64,000 nucleotides of DNA. Source: Isoetes taiwanensis (taxonomy: Eukaryota; Streptophyta; Lycopodiopsida; Isoetales; Isoetaceae). Numbering within the stretch: the stretch's first letter is position 1; each line of letters opens with the position of its first letter. Both the position numbers and the translations under genes were made by a program. Shown here one piece after another: positions 23,416 through 33,882 of this stretch. The notes below the pieces were generated by a model. It searched no databases, was not told the DNA's origin, and worked only from the letters and a program-made list of their open reading frames with translations. The stretch covers positions 748,001-812,000 of the forward strand of contig JAJEKV010000093.1 of assembly GCA_021234155.1 (NCBI GenBank), in the 5' to 3' direction.

Positions 23416-26122
23416 CATTTGTTTCTTTGGAGGGGTATTCAACTCACGCAATATTTTTTGGGCATATTCGACTTACGTAATTTACATGCGAATCTATGAG
23501 TCGAATACCCCATTTTTAGTATTCGACTTGCAAAATAGAAGCCAATCTACGAGTCTAATACCTCATTGGAATCCAACCCATAATCGAGAGCCAATAAATG
23601 CACCGAATATTGGCTCCCCTGTCTTAACCATGGCGCAGCGTGATTCCAAAAAGATGGATTAAAGTGTGGGCTAAGAAACACTATGCGCAGAGAAATACAA
23701 AAAGGAATTCTTTCTTGCAAGAAATTAAAAAATGTGAGGATGTGTCTTCAAAATGATCCTCTCAACCTGAGCTTACGTGAGTATGTTTGAGCATAACTAG
23801 TTAAACGTTATTATACGTTAGGCGTTAGCTAACTCCTAACTTCTAACTATGAACTGAAGTTTGCAACATGAGTAAAACTCTCCGCTCTTTATTACAACAT
23901 CCTCTGGCGACTGCTTATCCATGGGGAGTGCCACACAAATTTGTGCACATCTAGTAATAGAGTGAGCGATGTAGATGCCCAAAGCTTTTGCAACAAAAAT
24001 CATAAACTTTGGAATAAGAAGGTCCGGAGGCAAGTCTACAAGCTAGAACTAGCATGGCGCTTTCCTTGAGGGTCGTGTATTCTCCCTTTTATTTTGAAGC
24101 CTTCCTTCTATTTATATTTTTTGTTGTTAGCCTCGCATACATTTTGTTATGCTTAACCATGATTTTACCTTTATAATCTTAGGCCTTGAACCTTATGTTG
24201 TTATCTCTTAAGCTTATATTTTCATTGAAGTAGCCTGCGAATGTGGCTTATGTGTCTCGTCTGGACTAAGCGAGACGCAACATTTAGCACAACCAATATC
24301 CTTTATTTTAATTTATTTGACCCCATGGGTCGTTTTAACCTTTGGAGGTATATGTGTTTGTGAGACCCTAAGATATTGTTGAGAAAAACTCCCCTTTCCC
24401 CTCCCAAAAAAAAGAAACTAGCAAAAAGGCACGTCAGGGGCTGTTTCCAGTGTATGCAATGTAATGAAGGTTTTTAAATAATGTTCTTGCATTTTAGGTA
24501 TCAGTAGTTGTTTTATGTCAATACATTTGCGACCAGTAAAGACGTATCGTTTGAGATCTATAGGTGTAGGGTTACGTAGCATATCCAATCATAGGTTAGA
24601 TCTACTATGTTGAAAAACCATCTATTACGTAGTACATATCATGTAAGATGTAGTTGCTTTTTGGGTCTTAGTTTTTGAGGATTACACGAATGACCAATTA
24701 ACACACAAAATACAGTAAATGTTTCGTCTAGTTTGATGATAAATCATTTATCAAGAATAGGTATTCCAAATGGATGGCTATAAAGAGAAATGCAATATGA
24801 AAGATGGACCAAATAAAATAATCCCATTGCAATACCGAAGGGCTATTTGGATAATCCGACTACAATATCGAAGAGCTATTTAGATATTTTGTTAAGGACC
24901 ATGGCAGAATCTTGTTTAACCAAGGTAGCTTTCTCAGTTTACAATATGAGCATATAAGTTGTTCCATCGTACAATTACATTTCTGTTTGTGTTAAATGTG
25001 AGGTAACAAGCATGCATGAAGACAATTCTTTTTGTGCTAAATGTGAGGTAACAAATTCATGACGTTATGACCTATGACATGCTCGCTCAATGTTAAAGCT
25101 AATAAAGGAGCAAGATTGCCTGAAAGGAAAACAAGGGATGAATGTAGGAACGTGTTAGAGAAAACAATGTTGTGTTGTTATGACATAGGTTCACGATGTT
25201 ACAACAATAGTCACACCTAATAATGGACCAAGGTTGTTGCAAGAGTCTGCCATATTCCAGGCATACGACGCTTTCTCAATGCCACATATCATATAATCAT
25301 ATAAAAAAATACCTGAAAGAATTTTCCAAGTGGATAATATGAAATATTAATTGAAAGGATTATGCAGGTGGTGGTAGTGTATATTTTTGTACACAAAGCT
25401 TAAGGTTAAGACATTTGCTAAGTAAACCAATGCAAACTTTCCTTCAAGATGATACTAAGCAAATAGGTGGTACAATATATGAAGCTAAGGTAGTAAGCAG
25501 ATGATGACTCGCATTATTTTTAAGAGCTATAGACTTAATCCTCCATGAAGTCAAAGTCAATAATGGGCCCTATTCTATGCTATTAAGAAAGAAAGGCGTG
25601 ATCATAAGCGATAAGTATTAGTCTATAAGCACTATTATAGAAATGTTCACTGTAATACTTTTGAACTGATTCTTTCTTCTGCACCAAAGTGTCACAAAGT
25701 TCGATCCTGTAACAAGAAAACAATTCAAGGAGAAGAAGGATATACAGGCTTCACAACTTAATGTAGATTCATTGATCATGCAGGCTGAAGTAGAGTCACA
25801 ATACATGCTGGAATAGGTGGAGGCAAAGACCTTAATATGCTCTTGAAACATTTGCCAGATATAGTAGAGCATTCATGCTATGATGTTTTGATTGTAAAGG
25901 CTTAAGATCATTTTGTCTCATCACTTTCAAAGTGTGACAATGATCAAGTCCTCCGGAACAGAGCATTATGCTATAGGAATCTCTTGCATTTAAGGTACAA
26001 TATTTTCTTTTTTAGATGGGCACGAGAGCTCCTACTTCCCTTCCCCTATACATAAGTGTCTCGTGAGATAGAGACTGCGATATAAAGGCATGATTTTTTT
26101 CCTGTCATTTGATACATTTGGT
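23416..26122. other. Intergenic, no gene recognised
   Basis: AT-rich DNA. Small tandem repeats are visible: near 24825-24890 an imperfect pair with the word ATATCGAAGAGCTATTTAGAT, and near 24990-25050 a twice-repeated AAATGTGAGGTAACAA. No conserved protein reading was found on either strand. Confidence 0.45.
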
Positions 26123-26705
26123 AGTTTCTTGAGTGCATTGTGCTGCTAATTTTGCCAGATAGAAAAGATTCTCAAGTTTCAAGAACCAAATACCTAATGG
26201 AAAAATGTCAGAATGTTTAGTACCTTCCATGTTGATTCCAAAGGATAGTCTGGCCTAAGTGTTGGCTATATAAGTCTTCTTAGCCATTCCTTGCCTAATG
26301 CATCTTTCGTACGGGAACAAACTGCAACAATAGGACATGGGAGATGTTATGGTAACTATTACTTGTGTGTTCACTAATCCTCCACCAGTAACTGACCACT
26401 TGTACAAGGCTTTCGTGCACTTCGTCTTGAGTACCATCAAAAGGCAATGAGCCTTGACGATTGCCTGTTTACTAGAAATAAGTTCAAATAAAACAACTCC
26501 AAATGCATAGACGTCAACCTTGGAGGAAACTTCCCAAAGCAAGCATACCTGCAAAGAAAGATAAACAGATGTTTATACAGTTATCAACGAAAAATTAGAG
26601 ACACTTACTCAGGTGCCATAAAGCAAAATGTTCCAACTACTGATTGGGTCAATGACATACTTTCTTTTCTGCTTGCCTCCATCTAGTAAGGCCAAAGTCA
26701 GCAAC
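26123..26705 (-). pseudogene. LysM-type receptor-like kinase (CERK1/LYK-like) kinase-domain exons, decayed
   Basis: Minus-strand exon 26705-26609 gives VADFGLTR, then in a shifted frame SMSLTQSVVGTFCFMAPE, which is the DFG to APE activation segment. Exon from 26548 gives YACFG, then after a one-base loss EVSSKVDVYAFGVVLFELIS. A later exon near 26330-26230 gives KDALGKEWLRRLI, a stop (TAG), then PTLRPDYPLES. The order matches the kinase C-lobe of chitin/Nod-factor LysM receptor kinases. Two frameshifts and the stop show it is dead. No extracellular LysM part lies nearby. The kinase call is firm; the LysM subgroup is inferred from DVYAFGVVLFELIS. Confidence 0.75.
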
Positions 26706-27227
26706 CTACGTACAAGTAGACATGGCTATGCATAGTAAAATTTTATGAAAAAACACAAAAACTGCTTTAAAGAATAATGCAGACCATGGTAAAACAATTT
26801 ACTTAGATTCAAATAACATCTTCCTGTTCGTTTCATAGTAATTGCCAATGTCCTTATGATCCATCTTCACTTGTTGTTCTTTCACATGTAGTGAGACCAT
26901 TCATCATCTTCTCCAGATGTATTCGACACATTGCAAATGCCATCAGCGTTATCTATGTATTCCAACATCTGCATTAGCTCTATAATATGCTACATCTATA
27001 GAGATCCATGCTATGCCATTACCGAAATGAAAGCCTACAAAACAGCAATGAAAGCCTACAACAGATAATCATAAAAAGGCCTCCACGGAACTCACATCAA
27101 ATCAAGCAACATTTCACTCGCATTATCTAGATGTGTCTGCATGCATGGATCCATAAAACAACAGTCAATAAATCGCTTTCGAAAAACCACAACCCATCTA
27201 GTTGTGCATTTAGGACGATATTGTGAT
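26706..27227. other. Spacer between RLK remnant and LINE tail
   Basis: No conserved protein reading could be made; the other RLK exons expected upstream of the DFG exon (catalytic HRD loop) were not found. Confidence 0.4.
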
Positions 27228-27228
27228 T

Positions 27229-27260
27229 AATAAATAATAATAATAATAATAATAATTATT
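27229..27260 (-). repeat. (TTA)n 3' tail of the LINE
   Basis: Uninterrupted AAT/ATT trinucleotide run immediately after the LINE 3' UTR. A microsatellite tail in place of poly(A) is typical of some LINE clades. Confidence 0.85.
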
Positions 27261-30200
27261 AAATCGAGCTTCATAAGACCAAGAAGGTCATGAAGCTAAA
27301 TGTACATCCACTGATTTCAAACTTTGCAGTACTAGTTCACGATGGGTTTCTATTTTTAACATAAAAGTACCCAGCTTCAAAGGCTCTATTTGCAATAAAG
27401 TAAAAAAATTCTGGAAATTTTCTTGACTGATCTCAAAATCATCACGTATCTTCTGGTAATGAGAACAATATAAAAGGACATGTTCCTCATCTTCAATGTG
27501 TCCCATGTCACAAGAACAGGTTCGATCTTCTCTTGAAATCCCTTCCCAACGACCTGTCTCAACCCGCAACCGGTGAGAACCCAGTCTATATCGTGCAATC
27601 ACCTTCCTAAGCCATGGTTGCGCCCATAAGTACTCTTGTTCCATATACACAAGCATGGGATCTATGTCCCTAACACCTACATCAGAATCTGGCCAATCTT
27701 GTACATCCAACCCCCATTTGCTTGCCCACATTTTAACATCAGAGAACCATCCATTCTCAGAAGACATTTGCATTCCTATGTGGAAGCCTGTCATCGTCCA
27801 AGCTCTTAACCCGATTAATGTACGCAATTGTCTGGCACAAGGCCTCCGCCTCTAGTGGAAGCATTCCAACCTCTGACAAGATCATTGCATAAGGCACCTG
27901 TTTCTTGACTCCCAATTCCTCCCGCAAAAACAACTTAAGAACCCCCTCTATTTTGCTCCAGAGCTTTCCGGAGATAGATGGCCCCCATATGGGAGATCCA
28001 TAAAGCACAACCGTTTGAATCAAAGTTCGAAAAAGCATTTTACGCAAGTGCCATGTTTGCAAACCTGCCTTATGACATCTCCTCAGTATGCTATATAGTG
28101 CCGATTTACCTCCTGCTATTCTCTTCATGATGCACTCCTTCCAACTGTAATTAGAGCTAACCTCTAAACCCAAAATTTGTATGTATCAACTGCTTCCAGT
28201 TTATCTGTCCCATAAAAGAAGTCTGTTTTTGCTACAGTCCCAAAAATCATGCATTTTGATTTTGACATGTTTACCTTCATACTCTGATCTTTAGAGAATA
28301 GCTCCAAGCTATCTAGATGTACTTGTAGTCCATTGGATTTTTTGAAATAAGAACTACATCATCAGCATACATCAATAACTGAATTAAGTGGTTACCAAGA
28401 GGCGTCCCTGTTTGTCCTCTCATACGTATCCATTCTTCTAATGAATCAATGTAAAGCCCAAAGAGTGTCGGTGGTAAGGGGCACCCTTGTTTCACACCGA
28501 TTGTACTTTTGATTTCATCTGGAAGTTTTACTGAAACTTTTGCAATGACCTCTTCATACAGTTTTGCGACCGCACCTCGCAAGGATGCCGGGATACCTAA
28601 TCGTTCCATTCTTTCCTGCAATCCCTCCCTTGGGACGGAATTAAATGCCTTTGGGAAATCAATGAAGGCCAAATACAATGCCTTTCTAGGACGTTTTGCC
28701 CTCTCAATAAGGCAGCGAAGTGTCATGATATGGTCATAAGTACTGTGGTTCCTTCGAAAACCAGCCTGACATACTGCTCTCTTGCCCTTTTCCTCCGTCC
28801 AATTACTTATTTTATGCTCAAGTAAACCACCAAAGACTTTTGCAAACATGCTACTAACCATAATTAAAGCAGAATTGTGTACATCATGCTTATCACCTGA
28901 TTTGAAAATAGGTACTACCTTGCAAACTTGCCATGCTCTAGGAAAACCATCTTTAGCTGCTCTATTCAAGACTGCAGTTAAACATGAGATCATACAATCC
29001 CCTCCCCATTTCAATAATTCGGCTGAGAGCCTATCTATGTCTAATGCTTTACCATTTGACATTGCTCACAGGTAATCCTGCATCTCTGATTTAGTGAATA
29101 GATCTTCATGCACCTCAATTTCTTTCATGGCAGTAGCCCCAGGAACATAATAAACTTGCCAGACAAATTCCAGCAACTCACCTACATTTAAAGCCGTTTG
29201 ATCATGATCTAGTTGAGTGGTAGCCCAAAATATCTTGGGCTCTTTTTCTAACAGTGCCCCTAGCTCCAATTGACGAGTTCGCTGGAAAGATCTTTTCTTC
29301 CTCTTCAAAAACTTCTTATACCAGCTTGGTTTAAATTTCAGACCTTTTGGCAAAGATTTCCGCATCTCTGAGCACTCCAGATCCCACCAACATTTAGACC
29401 GCTTTGCTGGCCTATGCTTCGTCATTCCAAAACTCTGTTTGGCAGCACCCAAAATTGCATTGGTTAACATCGTTACATCAATTTCAGTCCCGCTCTCCAC
29501 CAAACTTTCAATTTGCCTTTCAAAGCTTTCTTGATATAGATGTTTCATTTTATAATTCAGCTTGATTCTAGGGACAAATTCCTTGCTAGCATCCTGTTTT
29601 TGCAGCCTTACATTCAAAGAGAAACATAGAGGAGCATGGTCGGACTCAAGCATCTTATCCATGATCTGAAAATCTTGAACTACATCCGTTTTCGGAGGTG
29701 CAAGTAAATAATCGACTCCACTATTGCCTTGCCATGAAAAATATGTTGCAGTCCCTGTTTTGGGGTATTGAGGTATGCCATTAAGAATTTTGAGATTGCA
29801 GATGCATCCGAGCTCTAACAGAAAATCTCCCATCTGGTTTTTAACATCGTCTATAGGATCTCTGGCAAACTGGGGCTCCTGAGCCTCATCCAACATAGGA
29901 TCTCCTGCTGACAAAAAGGTCGCAGTTTGCAGCCTTTTTGTTCTGGCGTTAAAGTCATCTATCAAGAATACAAGCCCTTTGGACTGATATTGTAATACCT
30001 GTGATATTAAAGCATGCAATGGGTGCTCTCTATCCATGTCATCTCGGGCATATACCTTCATGTTTAATGGTGCAAAGTAGCACAGTCCAAGAAATATGGG
30101 CTGATCCGAAGCATGTATCTTAATCCACATAAACTGATTGTGTTTTTGCTTCTGTTCTACAGCTATACATATAGCTAGATTTTTTCTAACATAAACTGCC

Positions 30201-30485
30201 ATACCTCCAAAGCCTCGCCCTTTGCTTGTATCCTTGTAATTCCATACTGAGTCCAGCAGAGTGAAGCCATCAAGATCTGGCAATATGCTTCCCTGTTGCT
30301 GCCAAGTTTCCATGAAAGTTACCACATCTGCTTTTCTCCACAAATCAATTGTAGCATCTGCTTTGGCTTGATTTAAGCCATGCGCATTCCAGGCTAAGAC
30401 CTTTAGGGTCTCGCATCCCTATAACTTCCTTCGCCGTTCTGTTATGACAGCCTTCCCTCCCCTATCCAAGAATGCAATGAATCCC

Positions 30486-31091
30486 TTATCTCGTGTCCTT
30501 CACTTTTGCAAATTCCTGCTTTCTCACCTCTTGTTGGGTGGGTGTCAGGTCATAGTCCAGCCAGATCTTCTGGCCTTTTAGAGATGCACAGTGGTCTAGT
30601 ACCCTGTCTCTGGCCCCTTTATCTGTGAACTTCACCAATATTGGTCTCACATGATAACCCGGCTTCCCAATTCTCCTGCAAGAGATTGGTTTGGGGTCAT
30701 GCAGATGCATTGTTTCTCGAAAGAAGTGGTCCAGAACTGCGTGAAGATCTTCATCTTGCTCCTCTGGTATTCCTGATATCTTCAAATTCTTGGAGCGGGC
30801 TTCTTGATCCTGTATCTCCATAGAGACAGATTCGTGATGCAATTCCAACTGAGTCTTGGTTGCTGCAGCCCTTTGATCAGTAGGCGGTAGGATTTCAGCC
30901 TTGGTTTCTGTGTTTTTGTGGAGGGCTTCCCTCAGCTCGTTATTATGAACTCTTAGGTCCTTGTTCTGAATCAGAAGTTCATCCACAATCAAACGTAACT
31001 TGACCATTTCACTCTTCAGGTCCTGGAGCAACATACGAATGTCGGCATCTTCATCTGGATCTGACACTGAAATCTTTTTTCTGTTTCCCAT
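30486..31091 (-). CDS. LINE ORF1 protein (coiled coil plus RRM-like domain)
   Basis: 201 codons from ATG 31091. Residues about 15-60 have heptads of Leu/Val/Ile with charged residues (coiled coil, for trimerisation). Residues 100-170 contain RSKNLKISGIPEEQDEDLHA and HVRPILVKFTDKGARDRVLD, the RNP-like strands of L1-type ORF1 nucleic-acid chaperones. It ends near the start of the decayed ORF2. The frame is intact, unlike ORF2, so it could still be translated if transcribed. Confidence 0.8.
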   Translation of the reverse strand: MGNRKKISVSDPDEDADIRMLLQDLKSEMVKLRLIVDELLIQNKDLRVHNNELREALHKNTETKAEILPPTDQRAAATKTQLELHHESVSMEIQDQEARSKNLKISGIPEEQDEDLHAVLDHFFRETMHLHDPKPISCRRIGKPGYHVRPILVKFTDKGARDRVLDHCASLKGQKIWLDYDLTPTQQEVRKQEFAKVKDTR

Positions 31092-31185
31092 GTTTGTGTC
31101 AGACGTTCACGGCCTATGGCAATCACGGCCTGCCTATGGCCCTTACAACCTGGCCCACGGCGGCCCTTTTTGGGACAACCCAGAT

Positions 31186-31242
31186 TTCAGATAGCGCAGG
31201 CGGCTTCAGATAGCGCAGGCGGCTTCAGATAGCGCAGACGGC
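31186..31242 (-). repeat. Three 19-bp tandem repeats at the LINE 5' end
   Basis: The plus strand shows TTCAGATAGCGCAGGCGGC twice and TTCAGATAGCGCAGACGGC once, back to back. Being in the LINE 5' UTR, they may be promoter monomers. Confidence 0.75.
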
Positions 31243-31271
31243 CACTATGCGCATAGTTGGTCAATTTTCGG

Positions 31272-31654
31272 GAGTTTCTTGAGTGCATTGTGTTACTAAT
31301 TTTGCCAGGTAGAAAAGATTCTCAAGTTTCAGGAACCAAATACCTAATGGAAAAATGTCAGAATGTTTAGTACCTTCCATGCTGATTCCAAAGGATAGTC
31401 TGGCCTAAGTGTTGGATCTACAAGTCTTCTTAGCCTTTCCTTGCCTAATGCATCTTTCACAACAAACTGCAACAATAGAACATGTGAGATGTTATGTTAA
31501 GTATTACTTGTGTCCACTAATCCCCCACCAGTAACTGACCACTTGCACAAGGCTTTTGTGCACTTTGTGTTGAGTACCATCAGAGGCAATGAGCCCTGAC
31601 AATTGCCTGTTTACCATGAATAAGTTCAAATAAAACAACTCCAAATGCATAGAC
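31272..31654 (-). pseudogene. Second copy of the RLK kinase exons
   Basis: About 380 bp nearly identical to 26123-26514, in the same orientation. Here the C-lobe exon reads KDALGKERLRRLVDPTLRPD then YPLESAWK without the stop found in the first copy, and FGVVLFELIHGKQAIVRAHC is also open. Homology ends abruptly inside the VYAFG codons near 31654. The upstream activation-segment exon is missing, so it is a truncated duplicate. Confidence 0.75.
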
Positions 31655-33006
31655 AAATGGTCCTTTTTCTTTCTAGTTTATAATGCAAACTTCTTTCTGC
31701 AGCAATCAGAAACCATGAAATATCGGCAGGGTTTTCCTTAAGGGGCGAATAATTGCTAATATGCTATATTTGAGTGTTTTTATAAAAATGGTTACGAATC
31801 TTGAGTAAGTTCAAAAAGAAAAATATTTTGTTAAGTTTTTGTCCGCATTTCAACCGCTTAGGCTCCCGCCCAACTCGAGGTTGCCCTAAAGACGACGACA
31901 GGATTTTAGCTATTCGCCTAGATCTTGACAAGAGATCTTTATTTTCAAGGTTCATTCTTAGCACCCGTAGTAAGCAAGAATTTATTAATTAGAGAAATTT
32001 CATTTTCTCATTTGACAATGAAATAGGTCGTGGTCACCTCGGGCAAACTAAGAAATGGTTGTTCTCAACCAGAATGAAGCATTAATAATTAGTAATCAGC
32101 TTGAAAAAATTACAATCGCCGAAAATTGACTGTACATATATAGCCTCTAGGTGTCATAACATTCGCTATGGGGTTCAAAAAGCATCACTAGTGGTCCCAA
32201 AGATCGCCATGGCGATATTTGGGACAACAAGAAAAGACAAAACATAAAGAGTGTACTGTATGCGATTAGATAATATTGATCTTAAAAATATTGTTAAGTA
32301 TGTCAAAATCCGTATGTTTAGAAAACATTTTTTAAAATTTTTTGAAGATTTTTAAAAATTTTGAAAAAATCTTTAAAAACGTATTTCATATAAAATACGT
32401 TAAAAATCTTTAAAATCTTTAAAATCCTTAAAAATCTTAAAAAATCCTTAAAGATCCTTAGATTGTGGTTTGTTTTATCCAAATAGATGATATTCTTGAA
32501 CTTATTTATACTTGTATATAAAATTCTTATATCTCTTAACCTCTATAACAATGTTTTTCTGAATTTTCTTAAGAGTTGCATGGCAAAAACGTTGTGATAT
32601 CTTTGTACTTGAACTTAATAATTTCTAATAGCAGCATCAAGCAGCATAAGCTTCCGATTTACTTATTGGCATGCTATGTGTTGTAACTTGTAGCAAAAAT
32701 GAGCATTTTAACAGTAGCAAATATGTCCAATACAACAGTGCAAAGAATGTGCAATATTTTTTATTTTTATTTTTTGGCCATACCAAATCATAAAAATCCT
32801 TTAAAAAACGTGAGGATTTTTATAGAGGTACTTTAAAAATAAAAAACGAGTTTTTTAACAACATTGAAATAGGCAGATCTTGTCTACATAATCACTGTCG
32901 CGATCTTTTAGACAAATTTATTTATGCAAAATAGACAAAGTTCATAAAGTATGTATTGGCAAAGAAGTATAATTATAAAAAAGGTAAATATAATTATTAA
33001 CACACT
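31655..33006. other. Intergenic; A/T low-complexity block and a palindrome
   Basis: No gene is seen. The stretch 32320-32465 is built of TTTAAAA/AAATCTT words with an internal AAAACGTATTTCATATAAAA then TACGTT palindrome. A 32-bp palindrome lies at 32194-32225. Confidence 0.5.
32194..32225. repeat. 32-bp near-perfect palindrome
   Basis: GTCCCAAAGATCGCCA faces TGGCGATATTTGGGAC; only one pair mismatches. No element was recognised around it. Confidence 0.7.
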
Positions 33007-33465
33007 TTACATATAGATTGACAGGATTAAAGTATGGCATAATCGCAAAGGTGCTTTTACTGAGTTTCTTTCACAATCTACATCAACGCCAAGCTCCGCA
33101 GCTATTCTTCTAACATGCTCCTTTCCAACGGTAACCATCTGTGACATGTCCATCTCTGTGTATCCTGTAGTATCCGGCATATCGACATTCATTGCGGCAG
33201 CTACCTGATTCAGACGCCCCGACATCTGTGAACTATCCAGCAATTCATCCCCCAATGCCATAGAGTATTCTGTAGAGCAAACCAACTTTTGTCTCTTTGA
33301 TGAATGGTCGCCATCTAGTCTCCCACTTCCAGAGGCGCCATCAGACATTCCCATATATTCAAAATTACAAAGCAGTTTTTCTACAGAATCTGTTATCGTT
33401 GGCAGGATCTTTTCAAGGTTTTTGTTCAGTGCCTCCAGCTTTTTGAACTGTGGGTCAAGCTCAGC

Positions 33466-33610
33466 TGTAACGGACCCATGAGAGACCTCTCGAGTGGATC
33501 TTGGTGTCGCGTTCCCGAGACACCGGCATAAATGGGTAGAAGCGACTACTCATAAACGTCTAGATGGTTTTGCCCAGTTGGTTAAGGGCATGTCGGTTAG
33601 GAACGTTACA
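33466..33610 (+). repeat. 5' LTR of the TRIM element
   Basis: 145 bp, TG...CA. It differs from the right LTR at roughly ten positions, which gives a relative age. Confidence 0.93.
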
Positions 33611-33737
33611 TTTGGTATCAGAGCAGGGCTCGAGTTCTAGTCTCCATGGGGGCAAGTATGACTCGGAATACCGTTGGACGGTAGGTCATGACTTGGTTTG
33701 TGATGCTCGAGGACGAGCATAGTCTAGTGGGAGAGAT

Positions 33738-33882
33738 TGTAACGGACCCATGGGAGACCTCACGAGTGGACCTTGGTGTCACGTTCCCGAGACCCCGGCA
33801 TAAATGGGTAGAAGTGACTACACATAAACGTCTAGACGGTTTTGCCCAGTTGGTTAAGGACATGTCGGTTAGGAACGTTATA
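33738..33882 (+). repeat. 3' LTR of the TRIM element
   Basis: 145 bp, the same length as the left LTR. It ends TATA where the left ends TACA. Confidence 0.93.

Larger units (their letters stand above)
27228..31258 (-). mobile_element. LINE retrotransposon, nearly full length, inactivated
   Basis: Minus strand. ORF1 is at 31091-30486. ORF2 follows: an AP-endonuclease (about 30400-29600, motifs ETWQ, IDDFNAR, ESDHAPL), reverse transcriptase (29062-28313, motifs FIDFPKAFNSV, GVKQGCPLPPTLFGLYI, YADDVV), and a C-terminal region (28270-27288) with a CSCDMGHIEDEEHVLLYC zinc-knuckle. ORF2 is split by at least three frameshifts, near 29066, 28320 and 28170-27830. The 3' end is an (ATT)n tail on the minus strand (27229-27260). 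The 5' end carries three 19-bp repeats. It separates two copies of the RLK kinase exons. Confidence 0.92.
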
